This document shows, one piece after another, positions 34,366-43,162 of a DNA stretch of 64,000 nt. The stretch covers positions 62,001-126,000 of the forward strand of contig NZ_JAPIVQ010000009.1 in the NCBI RefSeq assembly GCF_026239675.1, read 5' to 3'. Position 1 is the stretch's first letter, and each line of letters opens with the position of its first letter. The stretch is from Pedobacter sp. PLR (GTDB lineage: Bacteria; Bacteroidota; Bacteroidia; Sphingobacteriales; Sphingobacteriaceae). Position numbers and translations under genes: made by a program. The notes beneath the pieces are model-generated. The model was not told the origin of the DNA and did not search any database. It was given only the letters and a program-made list of their open reading frames with translations.

Positions 34366-36234
34366 TTACCAGCCCGGATTTTGCGGACCGAATTTAGGAT
34401 TCTGATCAATCAGCGTTTGTGTGATTGGGAAAAGGTATCTTCGGCTATTGTCGAACACACGGATATTATTAGAGGAGAAAAACGAGCCTTGAACCACAGA
34501 AAATGACTTTCTATCTTTACTGATGTCCATTATTGTTGGCAGTTGTTCCAGCTCAGGAATCTTATCGCCGGAAGGTTTGCCATAGTTGGCATCACCGCCA
34601 TAACGTCCCCAACGCAATAAGCTCCAGTAGTAATCGTTTTCCAATACCAGATCGATTCTTCTTTCGCGTTTGTAATCTGTCCAGGCTTCCGCGCTGTTTG
34701 CAGCCAGGGAAGCTGGTAATTTACCATGAGTTACTCTCGTTTTATTGAAGGTAGTTATCGCATTTGCCAAATCGCCTTTTAGTAAATAGGCTTCTGCAAG
34801 GTTTAAATAAACGCGGCCTAATCTGGTCACTACATAGTGATAATCAGTTGGTGTAGAATTAATATATCTCGGCGTAACGTTCTCATACACACCTTTTTTC
34901 CAATACAAATTAGAAAGACTCAGGTAATAACCTACCCCGTCAATTTTAATCCAGCGGTCTGCATTTCCTTTTAAACTTGTGGTGATGGTTTCCCCATAAA
35001 ATTTGGTTGAATCACTGATGATGGAAGCTGCCCATCTGGCATCGCGACCTTTGTTGGTTAACGTCCAGATGCTTTCTGTACTTCCCGGCCTGATCATCCC
35101 TCTTTTGATGGAGGTCTCTCCTGCTGCCTTACGGATGGCTGTAGTTGGAATTACCACCGTTTCATCTACTGCTGCAAGGTATTGAGAAGTTTGGTTCCAT
35201 GGTAATGCTTTTGTCGGATTTGCCTGATCGATGACCAGATAATCATCAGCCATATTTTGCGTTGGACCATGTTGCACCCAGGCTTCAAACACCGTATTTG
35301 TAGCTACAAACAATGGACTTCCCTGATTTTGCTTTACACGGTCGTTGTTCATATTCGGAATCATCAGCTGCATCGGGGTGCTTGATAAGGAAGTATTGGT
35401 GGCTTTACGATAAATACCAAACACCGTTTCTGAAGAAAGTGGGCTCTCACTGTTAAACATCGCCCCGTAATTCGTTTCTAGTGCATAACCACCTGAAATT
35501 ACGATCTGCGCATTGGCGATAATCTTATCCAGCAATGGGTTTGAAGGGCTCACATTTGCCGCTGCCGGGTAATTTTCGTAGGCTAGTGCAGACAGGCATA
35601 CTTCTGTTAAAAATGCAGCAGCAGTATACTTATTGGCTCTACCGGGGATTTTTGTAATTGGCAAATTGGCTACCGCATCTTCCAGATCTTTGATGATCAA
35701 CTGGTAGGAAGCGGTTGGACTAGCGGTAGCAGGCAGGAAGAAATCATTTTCCGGCGTTAAAACCTGATCAATCCAAACCACGCGTCCGGTACGACGTGCA
35801 ACACCATAATAGGACATTGCTCTTAAGAACTTGCCTTCTGCAATCAGCGTTTTTTTATCCGAATCAGAAATACCTGTAGATGCTGCCACTTTGCTAATGA
35901 TCTGATTGCAACGACGAGCTGTAGACCAGTTGTTGAAATTACCCCCCGAGTTACGCTCTAAACGCTCATTAAAAACTGTAGCCGCACCACTGTAGATGTC
36001 GTCAAAGCCTAAAGTATTTAAAGTATAGGGATCAGTTTGCGAACCACTCCCATATTCATTCATCAGCCCATAGGTAGAAAAGATGAAGGTTTCTGCATTT
36101 GCTTTGTTGTTCCAGACCGTCTCTTCCGGGATTTTATTAAAAGGTTCGGTATTTAAAACGCTTTTCTTGCAGGAGCTGAACAACACGGTACCCACGATTG
36201 CCAGGGATACCATTAATTTTATATTTATTTTCAT
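34366..36234 (-). CDS. SusD/RagB family surface nutrient-binding lipoprotein
   Basis: 622 residues. The lipobox is VGTVLFSSC with Cys near 22. SusD hallmarks: KSVLNTEPFNKIPEETVWNN after the Cys, tetratricopeptide-like helices (GKFLRAMSYYGVARRTGRVVWID), LGRVYLNLAEAYLLKGDLANAI and a C-terminal NPKFGPQNPGW. It is the lid on the SusC transporter, loading a ligand. Ligand unknown; the size is typical of glycan or peptide SusD. It is the middle gene between SusC and the small lipoprotein. Confidence 0.93.
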   Translation of the reverse strand: MKINIKLMVSLAIVGTVLFSSCKKSVLNTEPFNKIPEETVWNNKANAETFIFSTYGLMNEYGSGSQTDPYTLNTLGFDDIYSGAATVFNERLERNSGGNFNNWSTARRCNQIISKVAASTGISDSDKKTLIAEGKFLRAMSYYGVARRTGRVVWIDQVLTPENDFFLPATASPTASYQLIIKDLEDAVANLPITKIPGRANKYTAAAFLTEVCLSALAYENYPAAANVSPSNPLLDKIIANAQIVISGGYALETNYGAMFNSESPLSSETVFGIYRKATNTSLSSTPMQLMIPNMNNDRVKQNQGSPLFVATNTVFEAWVQHGPTQNMADDYLVIDQANPTKALPWNQTSQYLAAVDETVVIPTTAIRKAAGETSIKRGMIRPGSTESIWTLTNKGRDARWAASIISDSTKFYGETITTSLKGNADRWIKIDGVGYYLSLSNLYWKKGVYENVTPRYINSTPTDYHYVVTRLGRVYLNLAEAYLLKGDLANAITTFNKTRVTHGKLPASLAANSAEAWTDYKRERRIDLVLENDYYWSLLRWGRYGGDANYGKPSGDKIPELEQLPTIMDISKDRKSFSVVQGSFFSSNNIRVFDNSRRYLFPITQTLIDQNPKFGPQNPGW

Positions 36235-36257
36235 TGAATATTATATTTTATGGGAGA

Positions 36258-39200
36258 TTAAAAACCTATGTTTAAACCAAAGGAGAAGGTTCGTTGAATT
36301 GGGTAATTCTCATTGTTCTGGTCTGATTCCGGATCAATAAAGTAGTCCATACTCTTGGAAGAGGTTAGTAAATTGGTTCCGGAGAAAAACAACTTACAGT
36401 TTTTTAATGGCGAATTTTTCAATACCGAGTTCTTGAAATCGTAACCAAACTGCAGGTATTTAAGTCGCAGGAACTTTGATTTTAAGACCCAGAAATCACT
36501 ACCTGCACCATTGTTACCGCCATTTACACCAGCCGAAGAAACCTGACGCGGGAATAAAGCATCCGTATTATCGGCTCTCCAGTAGTCCTGTTGGAAACCA
36601 TAAATCAAGATCCCCTGAGCGGAAGTTCCCTGAATAATAGGACCTAAATAACGATCACGGTTACCCGAACCCATCACTACAGCACTCAGGAAGAATCCTT
36701 TGTAACCAAAATCCATCGTTACACCGTAATTGATCCGTGGTTTAGTATTGCTCCCGATGTTTCTAAAATCTGAGGCATCAATTTTACCATCCCCATTGTT
36801 ATCCGCATAGATTAAATCACCAGCCACCACATTGACCGAACTGATCCTTCTGGCGCCCATTAACAGGTCTGCATTATTGCCATAGAAACCTAAATTATTA
36901 TAGCCTGTTTGCAGAAAACCCTGATCGGTACCGGAAATCCTGGTATATGGATTTTTAAGGGCGTTCTCATCTTCGTTGGTAGTGCGTTCCCAAAGTTCAT
37001 TGAAATAAGTAAAGTTCAAACCTACTTTATAGCTGAAATCTCTTACTTTATCATCCCATGCCAGGCCAAACTCTGCACCTTCTCTGCGTAAAGCGGCTTC
37101 TTTAAAGTTAATCGGCGGTAAGCCAATTCCTAAAGTAGCGGAGAATTTCGGGTCTGCGGTCACATAACCAGTGGTGCGTTTGTAGAAATAATCAACAGAA
37201 GCAGTTAAACGGCTATTTAAAGAAGCCAGGTCCAGCCCGATATTGCGCTCTCTATCGCTGTACCAGGAGAAGTTTTTGCTGGCGAGAGATCCCGGTTCAG
37301 AAGTACCTTGTACAAGATTACCATTTACGGCCCAGGCATTAGCATTGACCGAATAACCCGGCACATAGGCATATAAATTAGTACCATTACTCACCGCAGA
37401 TCCGCCCAATTGTCCTACCAATCCAAAAGAGCCACGTATTTTCAGGTAATCCAGGATATGTTTCTCTTTCAGGCTATTCATGAAGTTCTCTTCTGAAACG
37501 ATATAACCACCAGATACTGAATAAAAAGTTCCCCAACGTCGGTCTTTTGGAAAGGCAGAGTTCCCATCGTAACGAATGGTTCCGTCTACAAAGTATTTAG
37601 ATTTATAGTTGTAGGACAGTCGACCTACATAACCAGCTCTTGCGGTTTCATACTCAGAGCCAGAACCTTCCTGATCCACCGTTGGCCCTGCATTAAACTG
37701 ATCGTAAATGATCTGATAGTTTCTTCTGCTGGCAAAAAGAGAATTACTAGTCAGTTTTGACTGCTCATAAACCCCGGTAAAATCAATATTATGGTCACCG
37801 AAAGCCTTGTTGTAAGTCACAAATCCCTGTAAGTTGAAGTTGGTACCATCACCTCTGGTACCACTTAAAGAAGGTGCTGCACCAGGGATAGCAACCGTAC
37901 TGTTGAGCAGATAGCTTGGCGCAGAAACACTCCATAATTTACCAATAGAGTTCCACATGTTATAACTACCAGTAGCTTTCAGGTTCAATCCCGGTAAAAA
38001 TGGAGCGGCGTAATCTAATCCCAGAATACCATTAAAGATGCGGGAAGAGTTTCTATTGTAACCTGATAATGGCGACAATTCTACCACCGGGTTATCTGTT
38101 GTACCGGAATATGGTAAACCAAATTCATTCATCGCCAGATCCTTTGATGCTTTTTGCTGAATATGCTGGTAAATACCTGCATAAGTACCCGCAGTACCAG
38201 AATATGGAACCACATTATTCTCTACATAGCCATCTAATCCTGTTGTTACCTTTAAATGGATTTTCTCAAATTCACTCACCGTGTTTAAACGGTAGGTATA
38301 ACGCTCATTGTAATTGTTATCGGTTTTCAGGTTTGTTCCTTGTTTGAAATAGGATCCGGAAGCATAATAGGTTAATGCTTTAGTGCCTGAGGTTACGGAA
38401 AGGTCATGACGTTGCTCTAAAGCATGTTTTTTTAAGGTTAATGCCTGCCAATCTGTATTTGGGTATAAAAATGGCTGCGACTGGTCTTTGTACAAGGCCA
38501 ATATTGCCTCTGAGATCGGCTGTGTTCTGCCTTCAGCTCTATATACTTCATTAATGGAGCTCAGATTCTCAAAAGAACTTAGTTTTTTAGGGAACAAGGT
38601 TGGAGAAGAAAAAATCTGGTTGAAGGAATAATTGATGTCTACCTTTCCATCTTTACCCTTTTTTGTAGTCACCATGATGATTCCGTTAGCACCCTGTTGT
38701 CCGTATAATGCGGTAGCACCAACATCTTTCAGTACAGAATAGGATTCTATATCATTTGGATTTAGGTTTTCGAAATCATTCTGACTACGCACCTGGTTAT
38801 CGATGACATATAAAGGTGTTCCTCCACCACGAATGGAAATGCTACTTTTTGCTCCGGGAGATCCGGCAGCACTGGTCACAATCAATCCGGGTACCCTTCC
38901 GGCAACCGCATCATTGATGGACTGTACCGGCAATGGCGCCACTTTTTCCATCGACAAGCTACTTACCGCACTGTTAATTTTCCTTTTAGTGGAGGTTCCG
39001 TAACCCACCACCACAACATCATCAAGGATGTTTTTCCTTTCCCCCATCACTACATTTATGGTTTTAGTACCAGCAGTTACTACCCTTTCCTGCGTTTGAT
39101 AGCCTACCAGGGAGAAAATCAAGACTGAACGTTCCGGTACACTTATCGTGTACTTTCCCTGAGCATCTGTTGAGGTTCCCTTTTTTGTGCCTTTTACCAG

Positions 39201-39641
39201 GATGGTTACCCCCGGCATGACCAGGCCAGCGCTGTCTTTTACCGAACCGCTGATGACCTGGTCATTGATCGAAGCAAAAGGATTGGAAATGACCACGAGA
39301 CCTGTGTTGGATATGGAAAACTTCAGGTCGGTTTCCCTGAGTATTTGTTTTAAAACATCAGTCACCAAGCCATCCTTAACGGTTAAATTGATGTTTTTTG
39401 AAGTTGGAACAAAGTTAGAACTGTAAACAAAGTGATAATGGCTCTGTTTCTCGATGGCTTTCAATACATTTTCAATACTGCTGCTCTTGACATCAATAGA
39501 GACTTTTTCTTGTGAAAACACATTCGCAGAAACATTCAGACAGGTGATCAACACGGTAAAAAAAGCGAGTTTCATCAGCATAATGAGTTTGATGAGCGAT
39601 CCAGGCCAGGACCGCTGTTTGTGGAAGTAATAAATAATCAT
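36258..39641 (-). CDS. SusC/RagA family TonB-linked outer-membrane transporter with STN domain
   Basis: 1127 residues from the ATG at 39641; an in-frame ATG at 39692 adds 17 residues but the signal peptide region (LMKLAFFTVLITCLNVSANVFSQ) fits either. STN domain about 45-115 (IENVLKAIEKQSHYHFVYSS), carboxypeptidase-regulatory-like domain about 127-210 (ISGSVKDSAGLVMPGVTI), then the SusC hallmark DVVVVGYGTSTKRKINSAV and a TonB plug with SISIRGGGTPLYVID, then a large barrel. It is the ligand importer of the locus and is signalled by the FecR gene upstream. The STN domain marks it as a regulated receptor. Confidence 0.94.
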   Translation of the reverse strand: MIIYYFHKQRSWPGSLIKLIMLMKLAFFTVLITCLNVSANVFSQEKVSIDVKSSSIENVLKAIEKQSHYHFVYSSNFVPTSKNINLTVKDGLVTDVLKQILRETDLKFSISNTGLVVISNPFASINDQVISGSVKDSAGLVMPGVTILVKGTKKGTSTDAQGKYTISVPERSVLIFSLVGYQTQERVVTAGTKTINVVMGERKNILDDVVVVGYGTSTKRKINSAVSSLSMEKVAPLPVQSINDAVAGRVPGLIVTSAAGSPGAKSSISIRGGGTPLYVIDNQVRSQNDFENLNPNDIESYSVLKDVGATALYGQQGANGIIMVTTKKGKDGKVDINYSFNQIFSSPTLFPKKLSSFENLSSINEVYRAEGRTQPISEAILALYKDQSQPFLYPNTDWQALTLKKHALEQRHDLSVTSGTKALTYYASGSYFKQGTNLKTDNNYNERYTYRLNTVSEFEKIHLKVTTGLDGYVENNVVPYSGTAGTYAGIYQHIQQKASKDLAMNEFGLPYSGTTDNPVVELSPLSGYNRNSSRIFNGILGLDYAAPFLPGLNLKATGSYNMWNSIGKLWSVSAPSYLLNSTVAIPGAAPSLSGTRGDGTNFNLQGFVTYNKAFGDHNIDFTGVYEQSKLTSNSLFASRRNYQIIYDQFNAGPTVDQEGSGSEYETARAGYVGRLSYNYKSKYFVDGTIRYDGNSAFPKDRRWGTFYSVSGGYIVSEENFMNSLKEKHILDYLKIRGSFGLVGQLGGSAVSNGTNLYAYVPGYSVNANAWAVNGNLVQGTSEPGSLASKNFSWYSDRERNIGLDLASLNSRLTASVDYFYKRTTGYVTADPKFSATLGIGLPPINFKEAALRREGAEFGLAWDDKVRDFSYKVGLNFTYFNELWERTTNEDENALKNPYTRISGTDQGFLQTGYNNLGFYGNNADLLMGARRISSVNVVAGDLIYADNNGDGKIDASDFRNIGSNTKPRINYGVTMDFGYKGFFLSAVVMGSGNRDRYLGPIIQGTSAQGILIYGFQQDYWRADNTDALFPRQVSSAGVNGGNNGAGSDFWVLKSKFLRLKYLQFGYDFKNSVLKNSPLKNCKLFFSGTNLLTSSKSMDYFIDPESDQNNENYPIQRTFSFGLNIGF

Positions 39642-39722
39642 ATTTTTGGTTTTTGGTTTGCAGGTTTTTGACAGCCGATATTGCGTTGGCAACTGTCATT
39701 AGAGTAGATCAGAATGTACTCG

Positions 39723-39750
39723 GGGCGGTGCTTCAACACCGCCCTTTTTT
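39723..39750. repeat. GC-rich hairpin between fecR-type and susC-type genes
   Basis: GGGCGGTG (39723-39730) pairs with CACCGCCC (39737-39744), followed on the plus strand by TTTTTT. The genes run on the minus strand, where no T-run follows. So it is a full terminator only for antisense transcripts, and otherwise an RNA stem between fecR and susC that could weaken or stabilise the downstream message. Confidence 0.6.
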
Positions 39751-40765
39751 ATTCAGAGATCGTCACGGTTCTATCTTTCATTTCATAGTTAAAATATTGT
39801 GCTTTTTGTAAGGATCTTAAAACGTCTATAATGTTTTCGTTATTGAAATTGGCGCGGAAGCGGTAGTTTTTAACGGCTTTGGACTTGAATACGATTTCTA
39901 TATCATACCATCTTTCCAATATGTCTTTCAGCTCGGCAAAAGTCTGATCGTAGATCTCCAGGCGATTGTTCTTCCAGGCGGTTTCTACAATAATAGTATC
40001 GTTTCTTTGGGTATAGTGTTGGATTCGAACGGCCGGGGCGAGTTTTAAATACTTGTCTTTGACGTTTTCCGCCAGCTGTTTTCCGGGATTTAGAAACACA
40101 GCCTGTTCGCTTGGTTTTAAGGTGATCCGTTTGGAATCAGGACTAGTGCCCCGCATCGCAATTGAGCCACGGACCAGCGTTGCGATCGCCTTAACATCGC
40201 CAGGATAGGCTTTTACATTAAAAGCAGTCCCCAATACATCGAGATTGAAGGCTTGGGTGTGCACTTTAAAGGGCTTGGTTTTGGAATGTGCGACATCAAA
40301 ATACGCTTCACCCTCCAGGTCAACCTCCCTGGTTGTTTCATTAAAATCTTTGGCTAAAATCAATCTGCTTTCCGCATTTAACCATACGATAGAGCCATCC
40401 TGAAGTTGGATCTGTTTCTTTTCCCCGGTTCTGGTCTCAAACACAGTGGTATTTAAAGGCTGATTACTAACCCAGCCTTGCTTTTGGAGGTTAAAAAACA
40501 AGATTCCAGCTCCGGCAATAAACAGCACAGCGGCCGCAGCCACCCATGGACCAGAAAACAGCCCTCCGTTTTTGCGTGTCGGATGAATTTCCTGATGCAA
40601 CCTGTGGTAGATTTCATCATGTATCTTTTCTTTATCCCCGGTATCAGCTGTCCATGCTATCCATTGAAAATCATCCCGATAGTTCTCCAGCAGACGGACT
40701 TCTTCAGCATTACACTGGCCGCGCAGATATTGCTCATAAAGTGCGATAAACTCTTTTTCAGACAT
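39749..40765 (-). CDS. FecR family anti-sigma factor
   Basis: 338 residues from the ATG at 40765; an in-frame start at 40813 is less likely because it precedes a poor N terminus. Parts: cytoplasmic sigma-binding region, a membrane helix at about 85-105 (PWVAAAAVLFIAGAGILFF), the FecR domain with GEKKQIQLQDGSIVWLNAESRL and GEAYFDVAHSKTKPFKVHT, and a C-terminal secretin-like domain (DILERWYDIEIVF). It controls the divergent ECF sigma gene (40900) in response to the SusC protein. It is the first gene of the minus-strand operon. Confidence 0.93.
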   Translation of the reverse strand: MSEKEFIALYEQYLRGQCNAEEVRLLENYRDDFQWIAWTADTGDKEKIHDEIYHRLHQEIHPTRKNGGLFSGPWVAAAAVLFIAGAGILFFNLQKQGWVSNQPLNTTVFETRTGEKKQIQLQDGSIVWLNAESRLILAKDFNETTREVDLEGEAYFDVAHSKTKPFKVHTQAFNLDVLGTAFNVKAYPGDVKAIATLVRGSIAMRGTSPDSKRITLKPSEQAVFLNPGKQLAENVKDKYLKLAPAVRIQHYTQRNDTIIVETAWKNNRLEIYDQTFAELKDILERWYDIEIVFKSKAVKNYRFRANFNNENIIDVLRSLQKAQYFNYEMKDRTVTISE

Positions 40766-40899
40766 ACGTTTATACTTGGTGTTACCTATATAGTGCCATT
40801 TTAATTGTTGCACACACCTACTTTTAGGAAAAAAAATAAAATATACATTAGCAAGGTCCCTGTAAAAAATTCATTACTTTTAAAACGGGATTATTATGT

Positions 40900-41544
40900 A
40901 TGACAAAACGGATACCTTCTGATCAGGAGTTATGGGGAGAAATTCAGCAGGAAAACAGTAAAGCTTTCGATTTATTGTTTGAAAGGTATTGGGAAAGACT
41001 CTACAGTACTTGTTACAGCTACTTGAAAAACGAAGAAGCCTGCAAGGAGATTGTACATAATATTTTTCTTGACATCTGGCAGAAGCGTGAAACCCTGGAA
41101 GTGATTTCTTTTAACAACTACCTGACCTCTGCTGCAAGGTATCAGGTATATAAGGTGATCAGGAAAGAAAAGCGTAACCCCATTCAGCTGATCGAAGATT
41201 ATGACCAGGTGCCTCACCTGGATTGGGTCCGCAATCAGGGCGAAGAAAAAATGCGGCATGAAGAGATAGGAAGAAACCTGGAAGAAGTCTTAAACACGCT
41301 TCCTAAGCGATGCAAAGAGATCTTTGTACTCAGCAGAATCAAAAACCTGAGTAATGAGGAGATTGCCGGACAACTGGGGATTTCCAAACGCAGCGTAGAA
41401 AACCAACTTACCCAGGCACTCAAGGTATTGAGACTTGCCTTAAAAGGTGCATTGTATACCTTTATATTTCTCCATTTTCAACAAGCACCTACTCAGACAA
41501 ACAAACTGAAGTACAACCAAATACACAGCAATCCCTTCCAATAA
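40900..41544 (+). CDS. ECF sigma-70 factor
   Basis: 214 residues. Region 2 about 20-90 (KAFDLLFERYWERLYSTCYSYL, then EACKEIVHNIFLDIWQKRE) and region 4 about 130-180 (LPKRCKEIFVLSRIKNLSNEEIAGQLGISKRSVENQLTQALKVL). Divergent from the FecR gene by 134 bases, the classic layout in which the sigma factor reads its own receptor operon. The tail after residue 190 is hydrophobic and unusual in being part of an otherwise soluble protein (LYTFIFLHFQ), as in many Bacteroidota ECFs. Confidence 0.92.
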   Translation: MTKRIPSDQELWGEIQQENSKAFDLLFERYWERLYSTCYSYLKNEEACKEIVHNIFLDIWQKRETLEVISFNNYLTSAARYQVYKVIRKEKRNPIQLIEDYDQVPHLDWVRNQGEEKMRHEEIGRNLEEVLNTLPKRCKEIFVLSRIKNLSNEEIAGQLGISKRSVENQLTQALKVLRLALKGALYTFIFLHFQQAPTQTNKLKYNQIHSNPFQ

Positions 41545-41559
41545 ACGTAAATACCTCCT

Positions 41560-41774
41560 GCGAAGAAATATATTAAAACTATTTATCTATGTGCAATTTC
41601 TGCCACTGCACACAAAGCTTATACCGATGCGATGGTTGATGGTCACAAATCTACCCTTGAACTTATGAAAAATCAGCGAAAAATGGTATCGATGCTGATC
41701 TGAAATCTTTCGCGGCAAAAACAGAAATTACGGTACAAAAACACCTGGACATGATTCATGACCGTATGAAATAA
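41560..41774 (+). pseudogene. DUF4142 family protein, frameshifted and deleted remnant
   Basis: Frame one reads KKYIKTIYLCAISATA (a signal-peptide-like start without a good start codon), then HKAYTDAMVDGHKSTLELMKN and stops. The frame shifted by one gives AKNGIDADLKSFAAKTEIT and ends VQKHLDMIHDRMK with a stop at 41772-41774. Together the second half matches the C-terminal helical hairpin of DUF4142 proteins (the MVDGHKxxLxLMxxxAKNGxDxDLKxFAxKT pattern). The N-terminal half of the domain is missing. So one base is lost near 41670 and a piece is deleted in front. DUF4142 proteins are exported, ferritin-like four-helix proteins of unknown role. Confidence 0.7.
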
Positions 41775-41795
41775 TAATTGCTAAAAATGGAAACT

Positions 41796-41853
41796 ACGTT
41801 TCATGGAATGACCTCAAACATTAGCTTGCATGCAATCCATGAAACGTTTTTTT
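41796..41853 (+). terminator. Terminator-like hairpin with a large loop
   Basis: ACGTTTCATGGA (41796-41807) pairs with TCCATGAAACGT (41836-41847), 12 bp, and a T-run follows (41847-41853). The 28-base loop holds a small TTGCATGCAA palindrome. It lies just behind the DUF4142 remnant and most likely served it. Confidence 0.65.
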
Positions 41854-41875
41854 GTCTCAGATTAAAGCAGCATGG

Positions 41876-41891
41876 CTCCTTAATTAAGGAG
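41876..41891. repeat. Perfect 16-base palindrome
   Basis: CTCCTTAATTAAGGAG at 41876-41891, in the gap before the end of the LacI gene. It has no T-run and no gene near enough to be its clear target; possible protein binding site or part of an RNA stem. Confidence 0.5.
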
Positions 41892-42018
41892 TAGAACCTT
41901 CTCTTTTTAGAGCTGACACTATGTCCGGTTTTATTTCTTAACACACTAATATTCAGCACTAAAACACAACAAACATAATTATTTAGATTAGAAGGAATTA
42001 GTTCCAGAATACATACAA

Positions 42019-43044
42019 TTAAAGCCGTTGACTAGACTTTCTAACAATCAATTTTGGTTTAATATTCACGGTCTTTTTGATCACTGCATCTGAGTTTTCC
42101 ATCTCCTGGAAATGAAGATTCCCAATGGTCTTCCCCATTTCTACACTAAACTGATCGATTGTAGTGATAGATGGACTGGTGATTTCTGTAAATGGCTCAT
42201 TAGAATATCCACAGACCCCTAACTCCTCCGGAATACGGATTCCCTTCGCTGTAGCGGCTTCCAACACCCCTAAAGCAGCAAAATCAGAAGTAGAAGCGAA
42301 AATCGCGTCCGGTGGAGATACCATTTCCAGTAACTTAACGGTAGCCAGGGCACCCAGTTCTTTGGTCCAGGCATTCGCATACATCAGCTCTTCTAATACC
42401 GGAAACCCCTGATCTTTGAGCGCAGCAATATAGCCTTCCTTCCGCTCTCTGAAAATATGAAGTTCCTGAGGGCCTTCTAAAAGCGCAATCCTACGGTACC
42501 CCTGTTCAATTAAATGTTTTGTTGCTTCATAGGCAGCTTTATAGTTGTCATTCACCACTTTAAAGGTCTCCAGTTCTTCGACTACCCGGTCAAACTGAAT
42601 CAGCTGAATGTTACGGTCTAATACCTGCTGAAGGTGATTTGAACTTCCCTGTTCCGCTGCAATGGAAATCACAATCCCACTCACATGCTGATTCACCAGG
42701 GCATTAACACCCTCTACTTCACGAGCATGTAGCTCATTCGACTGGCAGATCACCAGGTTGTAGCCCTTTTTAAAAGTCACCTCTTCCAATCCGGCAATGA
42801 TGTTTGAAAAGAAATACTGATTGATACGGGGAACAACTACGCCAATTGTGGGATTATTGCCTTTTCGCAGATTTGAAGCCATCGCATTCTGTTGATAATT
42901 CATCTCAGCAGCAGTTTTAAGCACCAATGCTTTTGTCTCCGCATTAATTTTATCGCTATTACTCAGCGCTCTGGACACGGAAGATGCCGCTAAATTGAGC
43001 TTTTGAGCAATATCATATATAGTTGTTCTTTTCTGAGGCTTCAT
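42019..43044 (-). CDS. LacI family transcriptional regulator of the xylose operon
   Basis: 341 residues. The N-terminal HTH is TTIYDIAQKLNLAASSVSRALSN (about 7-29), followed by the hinge (SNLRKGNNPTIGVVVPRI) and a periplasmic-binding-protein-like sugar domain with DAIFASTSDFAALGVLEAAT and GYSNEPFTEITSPSITTIDQ. It is divergent from the xylB, xylA and symporter genes, so it is probably their repressor, with xylose or a derivative as inducer. A palindromic operator lies in the shared upstream region at 43074-43093, overlapping its own -33 element, so it also controls itself. Confidence 0.92.
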   Translation of the reverse strand: MKPQKRTTIYDIAQKLNLAASSVSRALSNSDKINAETKALVLKTAAEMNYQQNAMASNLRKGNNPTIGVVVPRINQYFFSNIIAGLEEVTFKKGYNLVICQSNELHAREVEGVNALVNQHVSGIVISIAAEQGSSNHLQQVLDRNIQLIQFDRVVEELETFKVVNDNYKAAYEATKHLIEQGYRRIALLEGPQELHIFRERKEGYIAALKDQGFPVLEELMYANAWTKELGALATVKLLEMVSPPDAIFASTSDFAALGVLEAATAKGIRIPEELGVCGYSNEPFTEITSPSITTIDQFSVEMGKTIGNLHFQEMENSDAVIKKTVNIKPKLIVRKSSQRL

Positions 43045-43059
43045 AATGGGGTGAAATTA

Positions 43060-43105
43060 CAAAAATAATTTAGGCAATCGATTGCAATTGCAAAACTTTC
43101 CACTA
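43060..43105. promoter_or_regulatory. Divergent promoter and LacI-type operator of the xylose locus
   Basis: On the minus strand TTG (43087-43085), a 17-base gap and TATTTTTG (43067-43060) form a promoter for the lacI-type gene. GCAATCGATTGC (43074-43085) is a perfect 12-base palindrome with the central CG common in LacI-family operators, and TTGCAATTGCAA (43082-43093) is a second palindrome overlapping it. On the plus strand a TTG at 43082 and TAAATTCG from 43104, 19 bases apart, are a plausible xylB promoter. So one operator can control both directions. Confidence 0.65.
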
Positions 43106-43162
43106 AATTCGTTTCCTGATAACCAAATATTCATTCCATAAAATCCATTAGCACACCACCAT

